A stretch of 64,000 nt of DNA, taken from Marsupella aquatica. Taxonomy: Eukaryota; Marchantiophyta. The stretch lies in assembly GCA_973895155.1 (NCBI GenBank), contig OZ316892.1, positions 23,002,001 to 23,066,000 on the forward strand, given 5' to 3'. Shown in pieces: positions 42,601 through 53,676 of this stretch (position 1 is the first letter of the stretch; each line of letters begins with the position of its first letter). The notes beneath the pieces are model-generated. The model did no database searches. It was not told the DNA's origin and saw only the letters and a program-made list of their open reading frames with translations. Made by a program: the position numbers and the translations under genes.

Positions 42601-44825
42601 ATGTGCACTGATTTTGACACAATGTAGCCAATCAGATCGCCAAGGATGCATCTTTGCAGTTTTCAGAAAGAAAAAAATCAATTGGCTTTTTTAACAAAAA
42701 ATTGCTGGAAGTACGTCTTGGAGAGCCAGTTCATTGCATTACACTGATGTTCAAGAGCCACTTCAAGAGGAAAACAATTGTCAAAAATACTCTTTTGATG
42801 CCAAAGGGACTCGGCCACCACTTTTAAATTAGAACAAAAACACTGCCAATGGGCATATTCTAGGAGCATCTCAAAAGGTTATTGGGCTGGTTGCTATCTT
42901 AGGGGTTTCATTTCCACAAAAATGGCACATCACGTGCGATGAAGAATAAGATCATTTTATTGGTTCGAATGGAAGACTTAAGAATTTTCTCAGAAGAACA
43001 ATAGGGTCTCTTAAATCCAATTTTGATACTTATAAGAACATTAGGCTCTTTCGAACCAAATAGCTTTATAGGGGTTGAAAAATCATACTGTTTTCTTACA
43101 TTTTAGGGGGTCCAAGGCCTACAAATGTCACAGGTGATAGGGGAGGCATCCATATAGTGAGACCCCAAGGTTGTTGTAAACACTAAATACCCAATTTGAC
43201 AATCCCCTTAAAATTTTAGCTTGTTGTAGTCATATATGGTCCAATCAAATTCAACTTTAATTCTGGTCAAGCATCCGTGAGAAACTCATTTATTGCTTGC
43301 TATTGGGTCACAGCATTGGATGCTACCCGTTATTGCATGCTGTCAATCACCCTTGAAAGGTGAAGACAGGAGGACATATATAGTGTAGATTTGCCAGAAT
43401 GAGTAACCCAGCGGTAGCAGTCTTAATAACAACAAGCAAGGCTCAAAATTCAACCTTAATACGCCGATCAGTTTTTGTGCAACCCCTATCCCATAGTGGA
43501 GTTCAGCAAAGCCCTTTGCACTCAAAAAACTTGACACTTATAAACATTGGAGGTCACTCTCTTACAACCTAAATGGAAACAAGTAGACTGGTCGGAATCA
43601 TCTAAGGGTGAGACCAGAGGGCTCGTAATAATTTATGAGTTTTCCAAAAATCATGCATCTCAATCAGCCGCACCCCTTACTGGATGATTTTGTCCCTCAC
43701 TTCCTCCACACTATAAATCAGCTTCACACCAATGAAGATTTTAATGTTGAAACTGAGCAATGAACCCAATAGGAAGTCAAAACTATATTTTGAAAACCTA
43801 GCAATGAACCTAATGGCAATAGGGACCTCCCTTCTCTTTGATTGTCTCACACTGCCTTTGCTAGAGTTGCCATAGCGGATGTTGTAGCTGATTTCCCCTT
43901 TGAGACCTTGAGCTTGCCACCCGCTTCCCCTTCCAGATGAAACCTTCTTGCTCTGTCATGACATTAACAGAAGGCCCATGGTATTGAAGATGGGGAGAGA
44001 CGGATCTAATTAGCCCGTCTAATTCCAAAACTCCAAAATTTAAAAGTAGGCTAATTTTGACTTCTTCCAGAAATATCTTTATCTTGCATCTTTTTTTGGA
44101 GTGGTTGGTTTGGTTTTACATTTCAACTCGTATCGTACAAGAATTTTGTCCACATCATGCTGAGTTTGAGCAACAACAGTTGGCAAACTCTTGGTACATG
44201 TTAGCTCCAACTTCACCAATTTCCTCCAAGATTAGTAGTCCTTTACACTCAATTTGTAAGTACGTTTTATGAAACAATCATTTCAGTTTAACTTAGTTGT
44301 TGATTTCTCAATGCCTACTGCTGAATTTGTTTGAATAGAAGGTGTGCAATTGTCAATGGAGTCTGACCACAAACATGAAAAACAAAGTAAAGTTTTAATA
44401 GCCCTCCTGTTTCTCATTGCTCCAACTCAAGAAAAAGTTTATGGAATATGAACACCTGACAAAGCGAGTATGTGAGAGTGCAAGAGTTAAGAGTGTTGTC
44501 TAAAATTCTTGTGCATATGCTGAACATAGATACTTATCTAGATTGCCACTCAAAAAATCTAACTAATCTTGGACTTTTGTGTGGTTTTCACGTTGTTGAA
44601 TTGCATGTTCTATGAATAGTCTTCCATATGCTTTGACCCAACTTTGACCCCATGCTTGACCATGGTCACAATCTCAGCCTTCAATGAATAAGGATGACTT
44701 GCTTTTTCACTGGTAGCCTCTTTTAGTTCAGATAACTTCCCTCATACTCAATCTCGGGTGAGTTTCCTTTCGCTGAAGTGACACATCGCAGGTGACAAAG
44801 TATAGCGTTTTCTAAACCCGCCTTT
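39652..44825. other. Gene-poor AT-rich intergenic DNA
   Basis: No conserved protein segment is seen on either strand; open frames are all short (up to 170 codons) and look random. Composition is uniformly AT-rich with no strong tandem repeat. The sequence has the look of old decayed repeats, but I cannot assign a family. I see no RNA gene here. Confidence 0.5.
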
Positions 44826-45499
44826 AAATCTACACCGCGTTCATGCTCCCCCATATTCCTGGGGCCTATACACTACCTTCCCAGGCCCCAATGTTGCTGC
44901 CTACTCTGGCCCAAGTTTGCCAAAACATAAACCAAGACTCTACCATTTTGTCACCCGCTTTGGCGTGATCAACTTTCTGCAAGTTACTTTGGGTTCATGT
45001 TTTGGCATTCTTCAATTTTTGTTGCCTACTCTGGCCCGATGGACTTTGTGCCATCAACTTCTTCCTTGTGGAGTTGTGGTTTATGTTTTGGCGACACATT
45101 TTTCCAACGTGGTCATGCTTGCTTCATAAGAGTCTCACATTACTGTTGAGAGCAAGCCTAGTACTTCAGTTAAGAGTCTTGATTGATAGTCTTGATTGAT
45201 GTTCTACCAAATGCTTCTTCTCTATGAAGTACTGGTTTATGTATTTGGCAACACTTCTTTCCAGTAAAGTCATCATGCTTGGTTTGTAACAAAGTCTAAG
45301 TGTTCAGGCAGACCTTAGTACTTTGGTTGTATAAGAATCATGATTGATAGAGTCTTGGTTGATGTTGTGCCAAATGCTTCTTCTCTATTGAGTTGTGGTT
45401 TATGTTTATGGGAACACTTCTTTCCAGTGGAGTCATATCTGTTTTGTAATAGAGTCCAGGGCCCAGGAATATGGGGGAGCATTAAAGCGGTGTAGATTT
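44826..45499. repeat. Inverted-repeat structure with internal tandem repeats
   Basis: A 41-bp arm at 44826-44866 is the reverse complement of 45459-45499 with about three mismatches; both contain the core CCCCCATATTCCTGG or its complement. Inside are repeated blocks: GTTGCCTACTCTGGCCC at about 44893 and 45020, and three degenerate copies of a roughly 160-170-bp unit containing GGTTTATGT...CACTTCTTTCCAGT (near 45075, 45230 and 45405). The arms could be terminal inverted repeats of a non-autonomous DNA element, but no flanking target duplication is clear. Confidence 0.65.
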
Positions 45500-46615
45500 T
45501 ACGTGCAATTTTTCTAGAAAAATCAGAGAAAGGCTTTGAAAGATGTGGAATTAAAGTGGAAATAAAGGGTTTCTTTATTGAAAATGCCACATGTCATCAT
45601 ATGATGGGTGTGGTACAGTTCTATTTAAATTGATTAAGGAGGGTCATAATAAACCCAACCCGTTGGTGATTTAGGGTCCTCCATGTAGGATCAAAACGGA
45701 CAACGTGATGTCTGTAAAACGTCTAGCAGATAGCACATAGCACACAAGTACACCGACACCAAGATATGTATGTGGTTCACCCGTTTAAGCTACGGCCATG
45801 GCCGTAACAAGTGGCACCTTCACTATGAACACAAAGTGTACATATCACCACAGCTCCAGGGTCCAAGCTCTCTCTCACACAAAGATCAAAACACTAAGTG
45901 TACTCTCTCCATGAGCTACATTGAGAGCTATGATCCCTTCATGAAGAGTCTAGTAAATGAATGTAAACTCCAATTGACTTTCTCTAATTAACTTGACCAA
46001 GGATGAGTCAAAATCCTAACTCCATATATAGTGAACCCCCAAGTACTCAATAGTGCAAATGAAAGGTATGGCCAAAACTTGACAGTTACAAACTAACTAC
46101 AACTACCCATGCTGTACCTTTACAATAAAAGCACCATTGGCAGATTAGTACTATTGTAACTGGCTACCTATTGCCATATACCTATGTCAGGCAATTTATA
46201 AATCAATCATAACAAAGCAGAAGGGAAAATCACTAAAATCACATTTGTCACAAACTTTATTCTATGTCTCTTGAATGAGAGACTTGTTTTGTGCTAAGGT
46301 AGCCACAAATTAAGAGATGGGGTGGTTTTCCCAATAATTGGAGTCAATGATTTGGGGCCTGTAGTTTCCTAAATTATTGTCCCCTTAGCAATAATGCCAC
46401 TTAGAAACCGGCTTAGCAATTAGGGGGGAATTAATATATAAACTACCAATGCCATATGTAAGGGTGAAATGTCCAACATGTCTCCATTGCTCAATTTCTA
46501 CCTTTGTGTTCTCCTCTACCTGAGCCTCTATGATGCTCCTTTTGCTCCATCCTTTTAGGAGAATTAAGTAATCTTGCAACTAATGATAGAGACTCATGAA
46601 CAGTCAACAATGGGC
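45500..46615. other. Possible decayed LTR fragment and flanking DNA
   Basis: Between about 45710 and 46100 lies sequence with the texture of a plant Copia-type LTR: ACACAAGTACACCGACACC, then AAGATATGTATGTGGTTCAC, then a gene-like pyrimidine-rich run. A diverged counterpart (CACAAGTAATCGACACAAG, then ATATATCTGATTCACC) occurs at about 46830-46865 in the next element. No coding region of a retrotransposon remains. The remainder to 46615 shows nothing recognisable. Confidence 0.4.
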
Positions 46616-47240
46616 GTGTGTTGAACACTGGTGATGTATTACTGATTTCATGTGTCAATCATTAGGGAGCCTGGGTTCCAACCCTGTGGCATCACATATG
46701 ATAGTGGTGAAATTTGGGTTCACAAAACTTATTTTAACTTGCTTCAAGACTGTATTCAACACAAGTGATATATTATTGTATTTTGTTGAGCATAGACGAC
46801 ATTCACAACGGTAAGCCATGACACATGCAATGCACAAGTAATCGACACAAGATATATCTGATTCACCTCCTTGAGGCTACATTCACAGGAACACACAAGA
46901 GAGCTTTATTGAACTCTAAGTCCGTAGGCCATTAGTCTTCACATTATAAGCTCTCTTTATCTCTCAAGTGGCTCCGTAACAATATATGAGCCTTAGTTCC
47001 ACTTATCCAAGCAAGCACGGCTTAGGATACAGTGTGCTACTTAGTTAAGCTAACCACATCTCCTGCTACGGTTAGCCTAACTACGGTTACATGTCATAAC
47101 TCTAGACCTAATAGTAAATACCTAACAATTTCATCTGTCAATCATTTGGGAGCCTCGGTTCCAACCCTTTGGCTTCACATACGATAGTGGTTAAATTTGG
47201 GTTCACAAACACTTATATTAACTTGCTTCAAGACTTTCAA
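46616..47240 (+). repeat. Tandem LTR-like fragments with duplicated 110-bp segment
   Basis: A segment of about 110 bp starting GTCAATCATT(A/T)GGGAGCC and ending ACTTGCTTCAAGACT occurs twice, at about 46646-46753 and 47129-47237, roughly 85-90% identical. Before each copy is a TGT...CAACAC...GTGATATATTATTG-like start: a 28-bp remnant before the first, and a roughly 375-bp block (about 46749-47125) beginning TGTATTCAAC and ending CCTAACA before the second. TG...CA ends suggest LTRs, with the duplicated segment as the leader just inside an element. No coding region and no clear target duplication are seen. Confidence 0.5.
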
Positions 47241-48330
47241 AGGTGGCCATTTTAATTGTATTCACATCAATATAGTGTTAACTATTCCAACATTCAACTC
47301 TTTGTCCCTTCACAATGTTGAATGAAATCAAACTTGTTTTAGCTTCATTATACCCATTTAAGCATACCTAAGGACTGGCCCACAAACTAATTTCTGGGAT
47401 TTCCTTTTTCACAAGAGTGGCAGATTGTGTGAAGTTCACTGGAAATATTCTTACATAACATTGGATTTGAATAAAGTTCTTATGGAATTTTCCTGGATTA
47501 ATTTCTGACCGTCAAATCCCCACTGTAGGGGTCTGTGGCTAGCTGCAAAACTGGCTAATAGAAGACAAAAAAAAGCTGGCAAATTTTGCAAAAGCAGAGA
47601 AGACTTTTGGCAGTTTGGCAAATGTTTGCCACAAAAACAGCTGGTCAACACCATCCAATTACAGTAAGGCTGCCCAACAAGGGTTGGAAAAGCTCTAAAG
47701 CACCCACCCATTTTGGACATTTTGCCCCTAGAGAAAAAGCTGGTCAACACCCAATTACAATAAGGCCGTCCAAATGGAGATGGACATGCTCCAAAGCACA
47801 CATTATGGGGATACAGTAACGGTTTCAATTTTCAGGTGTATTACTGTTGCTTGAATCTGCCTGCCCTTTGTTTACACCGGTCCATAAATTCTCCAATAGT
47901 GAAAGGGCACTGAACAGGGTGACTTATTGGCGTGGCCGTCCACATGTCGACGGTACCGTGCATCGTATCGTGTCAGACGTAACGGTGCCCACAATCCGAT
48001 CGATACGCATGTACTCATGGACAAGATACGGAAGTACGTACGATCATCATGTTGTGTACCGGTATCTCAAAAGCACAATTAATTCTACGATACCGGTATT
48101 TTGGTATCCTATTTCCTGCTACAGTCCATAACGGACAGGACTGTCCTCACTTTTTCTTTTTCCTCTTTTTCCTCGTTTTGTCCTTTTTTTGGTTTCTCGA
48201 CTGTCTTCACTTTGCACTGGTACCTTTTCGCGTCCAGATGGAATGTACCATACGGCCATTTGCCCATTTCAGTGGCTAGTGGCTGTATATGGCCGAGCCG
48301 CCAAACAAGAGGGCCAGTGCAAATTGGTGA
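47241..48330. other. Intergenic DNA without recognised genes
   Basis: No conserved coding segment. 47850-48120 is richer in CG-containing words (CGTATCG, CGTACG, TACCGGTA), unlike its AT-rich neighbours, and 48150-48200 holds a T/C-rich tract. Nothing identifies either as a gene. Confidence 0.5.
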
Positions 48331-48333
48331 TTA

Positions 48334-48694
48334 GGGTCACTTTACACGAAGGGTGCTGTAATTTGAGTGCTTTCTACCAGGGCTGTAACAGAGCCCGACT
48401 TTTCTTGTATGGTAGTACTCTACACCAATTCAAGGTAGAAATAGTAGGAGAAAGTGGCCTGCCCATTTTTGCACCTCCGGAGGTCCAATAGTCTAGCGCC
48501 CGGATGAGAGTCCCGAGCCGGCTGGCCCGAGCTGATCCATACCAGAATACAGGTTCGGTTGTTCCCACAGCTCCACTTGCCGCGCCAGTCTTCTAAAGCA
48601 AGGAGCGCCCAGGCAGGCTAAAACAACGGTCATGATTGGTTCGATCCTGAAAAAAGAGGGATTAAATTGTCGCGCCCGTCTTGTAAAGTGACCC
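48334..48694. mobile_element. Tourist/PIF-Harbinger-like MITE, 361 bp
   Basis: The ends are inverted repeats: the first 13 bases GGGTCACTTTACA are perfectly complementary to the last 13, and similarity extends to about 34 bases (26 of 34 matching). TTA lies immediately outside both ends (48331-48333 and 48695-48697), as expected for the 3-bp TWA target duplication of PIF/Harbinger elements. There is no transposase, so this would be a non-autonomous MITE mobilised in trans. The degree of TIR mismatch suggests an old insertion. Confidence 0.7.
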
Positions 48695-48697
48695 TTA

Positions 48698-50900
48698 GCC
48701 TCATGTGCTAGGGAGGGTGTCTGAAACCTCCTGTTCTCGTGCTATCAAAATAACGTGGGCCAGGGCATGGGATGAAAGTGGGGTTTCTGGAAAGGGCTAC
48801 CATCACTAACTCGGGGGTCAGTGCAGTGGCATCCACGCTGAGAATCAACCTGGATGGCGGTGAGAAGTTGTGGGCTGAAAGAAGAAGGTGTTGTGACCCA
48901 TGTTGAACCTGATGCCCCTTGGGATAAGTTTCCCATAAAGTTGGATGTTGGTCAGGGGAGTGGACAAATAGTTTACCCAGAACAGCAGATTTGAGGTGCC
49001 CTAATGAAGTGCTTTTACCTTTTAGGGCTTGGCTTTATGTTGACTTTCTTTCCCCATTTCCTGGGTCTCCCGTCTATGGGATCGTGATGCTCTGGGAGTT
49101 TGAGATTTTTTAGGTTTTTTAATTAAAAAAATATTGACCTCCGTCCTGCAATGTTGACCTTTTTATATTCCAAGTGCAGTGTGCACATGAGTGATCTGCT
49201 GGATAGACATCATTTCAACAAACAGATTGGTAAGAAACGGCCCCGGAAAGGTCTAGCATACATTATTTTGGGAAACATTTCAATAGGTCTTTGATTCCTT
49301 TGTTTATGGGAAACCACGATTGAATTTTTTATGTAGTTTCCACCAACCACAAAGCCTTTGTGATGCATACAACATGGCTTCAAGTGGAGACCTGTAGCAA
49401 CAGAATTTAAAGCAATCATTGATCCATTTGATTACTCTTGAATTGAAGGAAATTCTAAAATTATCAGAGAATGTCAACCTTTTTTATGGCAAAACTCTCC
49501 ACGAATAAAAACCTAAGTGAGAGGAAATGCATGAAAAGGCAGCTTTATTTTTGGAGGTTGTCGGTTTCCTTTCAAACAAAACACGAGGCAAGAATTGGAA
49601 TTTCGAAGATTGGGAAATTGTATGTCAAAGTACAAGATTGCAAGTAAACCCTAAACAAACCTTCCCCCAACAGTTCACTGATTAGTGGGGTCTTGGAGGT
49701 ATGCATCCCTTCCATTTGAGACCCCTAACCATTGGTCTGGCTGTTCACTATTGATAGAGAAGTTGGCGACTGACCCAGCTCATGAGACGGGCTCCACCAC
49801 TTCACAGCTTAACAAGCGCAAATCATAAGGCAAAGTCCACAAAACTTCCAGCCCTTGACATTCTTCTCACAAATGGATCCAGAAAAACTGTGCCCTTGCA
49901 AAGTCACTCTGCAAACTGTGTACAACCAAACCACAAAGCACGGTGACACTGCAAACATATGGCTTTTCCCTGCACCGATGCAAATTTAAAGGGTTAAAAT
50001 TATAGGGCCTTGTACATGCAAGACAGTCTTAGAAAACATATATAGCAAAATGTAAAAGGACAAGTGGAGCCCAAACAGAAGACATGTACTCACAGAGCAA
50101 AACACCCAATCAATGGAATGATATGTATAAAACTATGAAATTAAGACTACTTTTCCAGTAAAGATGTTTGGATTGATAATACTGTTATGGTTTTTTTTTT
50201 GTATTTATAAACATGCCACAGATTTATATAAAGACGACAAGTTCAACAAAATAACTAAGGTAGGAAAATATAGAAAATGCAACATATTTTTAAATATCAT
50301 AAAAATAATGGAATTATTTTAAATTAAAATATATCCTTCGTGACAATATAATTAAAAGCTTATCAAACTATATTGGACACTAGTTTTCACTAGAACTTGT
50401 CTCTACATAATTTGATGAATTAACATTTGACCCATGGTACTCTTTTTGAAAGCTATTGACAACTCTGTGATTCTGCAAACATTCTTGCGAGAATTCCTTT
50501 ACCGACCAATGAAATTGCAAAATTGTCACAATTACCGTCACCCTCCGGAGGGAATCCAATTGAACTCCTATATCGAGCAATAGTACGGCATCGAGCAAGA
50601 GTCTCTAACGGCCGAGATGGTGCTTCCAGGTTGGAGGGGAGCCTGGGCCCGTCGATCTCTGAGGCATTAATGGCGCTCCATGTGAATGTTTGGTGCGAAG
50701 GGCGTCCATAAATGGAAGTGTAATGTCGATACGAGTGGGGAGGTCATTCTGCACCGCTGCAGACATTTGACGCCTCTGCTGCTCTGCATGCCATGCGATA
50801 TCATGCGATGGAGCATGGGGATAAAGTGTTTGTACTTTGTAGTGCTCCTATGTGTGCCCTCAGAGTGCCTCGCAGGGGATAGGACTGTGCAGTACCCGTA
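48698..50900. other. Intergenic DNA without recognised genes
   Basis: No conserved coding segment on either strand. 50160-50370 is very AT-rich (T9 run at about 50190). 50550-50880 has more balanced composition and short overlapping open frames on both strands, none with a recognisable motif. Confidence 0.5.
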
Positions 50901-50904
50901 CGCC

Positions 50905-51870
50905 TGGGTAGCACGCCTGGGTTTGGCCACTAACTCTCTGGAAGAGGTATTTGTGGCCTGGATAGCACGTCTGGGTTAACCACGGAAATTCAAAAAGGAG
51001 GCAGTAGTAGGGAAGAGGTTTTTGTAGCCTGGATAGCATGTCTGGTTTGGACGCTAACTCAAACTAAGAAGCAGGTACTCTGGAAGAGGTATTTGTAGCC
51101 TGGATAGCACGTCTGGGTTGGCCACTGAAACTAGAAGGAAGCGGTCCCAAAGAGGTTTTTGTAGCCTGGATAGCATGTCTGTGTTGGCCACTAAGACTCA
51201 AAGAAGGGGTGACTCAGGAAGAGGTTTTTGTAAACTAGATATCAAGCACGTCTGGGTTGGCCACAGAAACTCAAAGAAGGGGGCAGTCCAGAAGTGGTTA
51301 TTGTAGCCTGGATGGCACGTCTGGGTTAGTCAACAAAAACTCAATGGAGGCACTGCGGAAGAGATTTTTGGAGCCAATAGCACATCTGGGTTGGCCACGG
51401 AAAATTGAAGAAGGAGGAACTCCAACGAGGTTTTTGGATAGAGCAAAGTCTTGTTCAGAGGGCACTATGGGATATTATGCCCTGAACAACTAGAGATTCA
51501 GTTTGAGTTTTGAGGGGTATTGATCCCTATAATGCTACAGAAACAGGACCTTGAGAATTTTTGTTTTTCCTAACTTTAGTGAAGGTAAAGGATAACCTTC
51601 CTAAAGAGGTGATCCAGATATTGACCAGCATATCATGCTCCCCAAACGCCCTGAAAATATACACAGGGAAAAATCATTAAGACGTTAAGTAGCCTGAATA
51701 TCAGGTCTGGGTTGGCCACAAAAACTCAAATGAGGAGGCACTGCAGAAGAGGTTTTTGTAGCCTGGATAGCACGTCTGGGTTGGCTGACAAAAGCTCAAA
51801 GAAGCAGGCACTCGGGAAGAGGATTCTGTAGCTTGAATAGCACACTTGGGTTGCCAACAAAAGCTTGAAG
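50905..51870 (+). repeat. Minisatellite of about 65-73 bp units, 11 copies
   Basis: About eleven diverged copies contain GTAGCCTGGATAGCACGTC followed by TGGGTTGGCCAC, then CTCAAAGAAG-like and GGAAGAGGTTTTT blocks. Unit starts are near 50908, 50953, 51024, 51096, 51161, 51229, 51303, 51370, then 51689, 51758 and 51828. A 240-bp unrelated stretch (about 51450-51690) splits the array. Copies differ by substitutions and small indels, so open frames through it are not conserved between units. Confidence 0.85.
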
Positions 51871-53247
51871 CAATGGACTAATTTTGTTTTTTTATGGCTT
51901 AAAGAGGAAACACCTTTGAAAGAAGAAAGTGAGGCCCCCTGTACCTAGACTTTTTCTTGTATAAAATATCCATACTTTGAGCGTTGCAAGGTTCATGTGA
52001 TAGGTTCATTAGAACATTACTTTCTTGAAAAAAGGACAAATGGAGAAATTGGTGTTCCAGGGCCCATGGATAGAAATCACAGAACAGGGATGAGCTGATT
52101 AAAAATATTGCTTCTGACATTGTGACTAAAATCTGCTTTTCAGGGTTGCAAGAACTCATGGGAACGGAAATCTTGTATGCATCAAAGGGTACAGGTGAGT
52201 TACTATTTCTACTGTGTTGTGTTGCTATTCTCATAATCTTGAGTGTGGGACTTTGGGTTTAGGGTTTAGGGTCTAAATGCCACATAACCTTTGTCCAAAC
52301 AAAACTTACTCACGAAAACCAAGTTCTGGGGGAGTTACTAGGTTGTAACTCTGCATCGGAAATTTGAGAAAAAAGCTTACCAGCGGTCGATCTGGGCATC
52401 ATTTTCAATGAACTGACTTAGCATGCTATTCAATTATTCACAAATTTTTAGTAACAGTCACTCATACTTAGCAAAGACTTAGAACCCAAATACTTGTAAC
52501 CTCAATAATTTCATTGCATTGAATCACTCGTACTTATCTGAGAGGATTACCCACTTCACAACTCATCCTGAAAGTGGATAAAAACTAAGCTCTTCAGTTC
52601 ACAAAGATGTTCTCCAAACACATGTTTCACACAAGCACTCAGGACAGCAATTTAGGACCCTGAACCCTAAACCAGAGTAGCAAGAAGAATAGAAACCAAG
52701 CTAGCAACCACAGAAGTGAGGCTTCATTCTCTGAGCACCAGAATGTGGCGAACGAGGACCCATTCAAGACCCAAGATGGTCTTTGAGCTGGCATGGGTAG
52801 TACTACGGTTCCCACCTACAGTAGGTTGTTCTCGGGCCTTTTGTTTCCTGCGTCAGGTGCTGGGTTTCGTCGTTCCCTCACCATATATTAATTGGGTGCT
52901 GGGTGTCTTAAATTAAAGAACAAAACAAGCCCTTAGGATAACCTGATTGATATCCAAGCTCAAGCAACTCTTTGGAAAATCAGGGATCCTAAATAAAGCT
53001 CATGACTGCCTTCCAGGACTCCACAAGGCCTGCAACATATACTGACAACACCAATGGAAGAAACACAAGTTAGAAGCGACGTGTGGGTGTAGTAGTGAAT
53101 TGTCATCTTTCATGCCACAGAACCAGCAGAACCCCCCATATTCCTACAAATCAGCTTATGAAGGACCTCCAAAGGGCATGTCACAGACGCTGACAACACC
53201 AATAGACGCAAAACAAGTTCGAAGAGACATGTGGGTTCGGTTGTGAT
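51871..53247. other. Intergenic DNA with short telomere-like motif
   Basis: No recognisable gene. TTTAGGG occurs about twice in tandem near 52256-52272, the plant telomere heptamer, and ACCCTAAACC-like text near 52660; both are short enough to be telo-box or chance matches. 52600-53250 contains two loosely similar passages about GACAACACCAAT(G/A)GA near 53045 and 53190. Confidence 0.45.
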
Positions 53248-53676
53248 TTGTCATCTTTCATGGCACAACTCCAGCATAAGTGCAGAACCCTAAATCAGGA
53301 TAAAGGAGATCCAAAAAGCCTGTGGAGGATTGCTCCTGTCGGAGAGGAAAAGCATGTGGATGCCTGTCTGCTTGCGCCAAGCTCGTCGATGCAAAGTTTG
53401 CTGCAAACGCTGGCTCTGCTCTTTGGAAAGCCTGTAGAAGCAACCCTCTTTTTTCCATGTCTGCCTCTTCTCTACTTGCCGAAGCCACCCACACGAGTGG
53501 CTGGTAGAGGCTCCCATCCTGCAATTCCGTTCGATTCTGGGGTCACGAAAAGCTTCGGATCTGCTGCCGATTTCAATCTCGTGAGACACTTCATGTGGCT
53601 GTCTAAATTTGCGCCTTCTCCATTGCTAGGGACAAGAGAAGGGTTGAATGCAGCAAGAAGAGCGCTGGACTCGTAA
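53248..53676 (+). other. Unrecognised 142-codon open frame in a GC-richer island
   Basis: The open frame encodes 142 residues with no motif, signal peptide or membrane helix that I recognise. The interval is richer in G and C than its neighbours, and open frames of 60-99 codons overlap it on the minus strand, which is what raised composition alone can produce. It could be a decayed gene fragment, a non-coding RNA exon or chance. I do not assign a function. Confidence 0.2.

Noticed and set aside
47451-47828. 125-codon minus-strand open frame
   Set aside because: No recognisable motif; contains an internal partial duplication in DNA (GGTCAACACC...CAATTACA twice) and is best seen as repeat-derived.
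52256-52272. Interstitial telomere sequence
   Set aside because: Only about two TTTAGGG units; too short to distinguish from chance or a telo-box.
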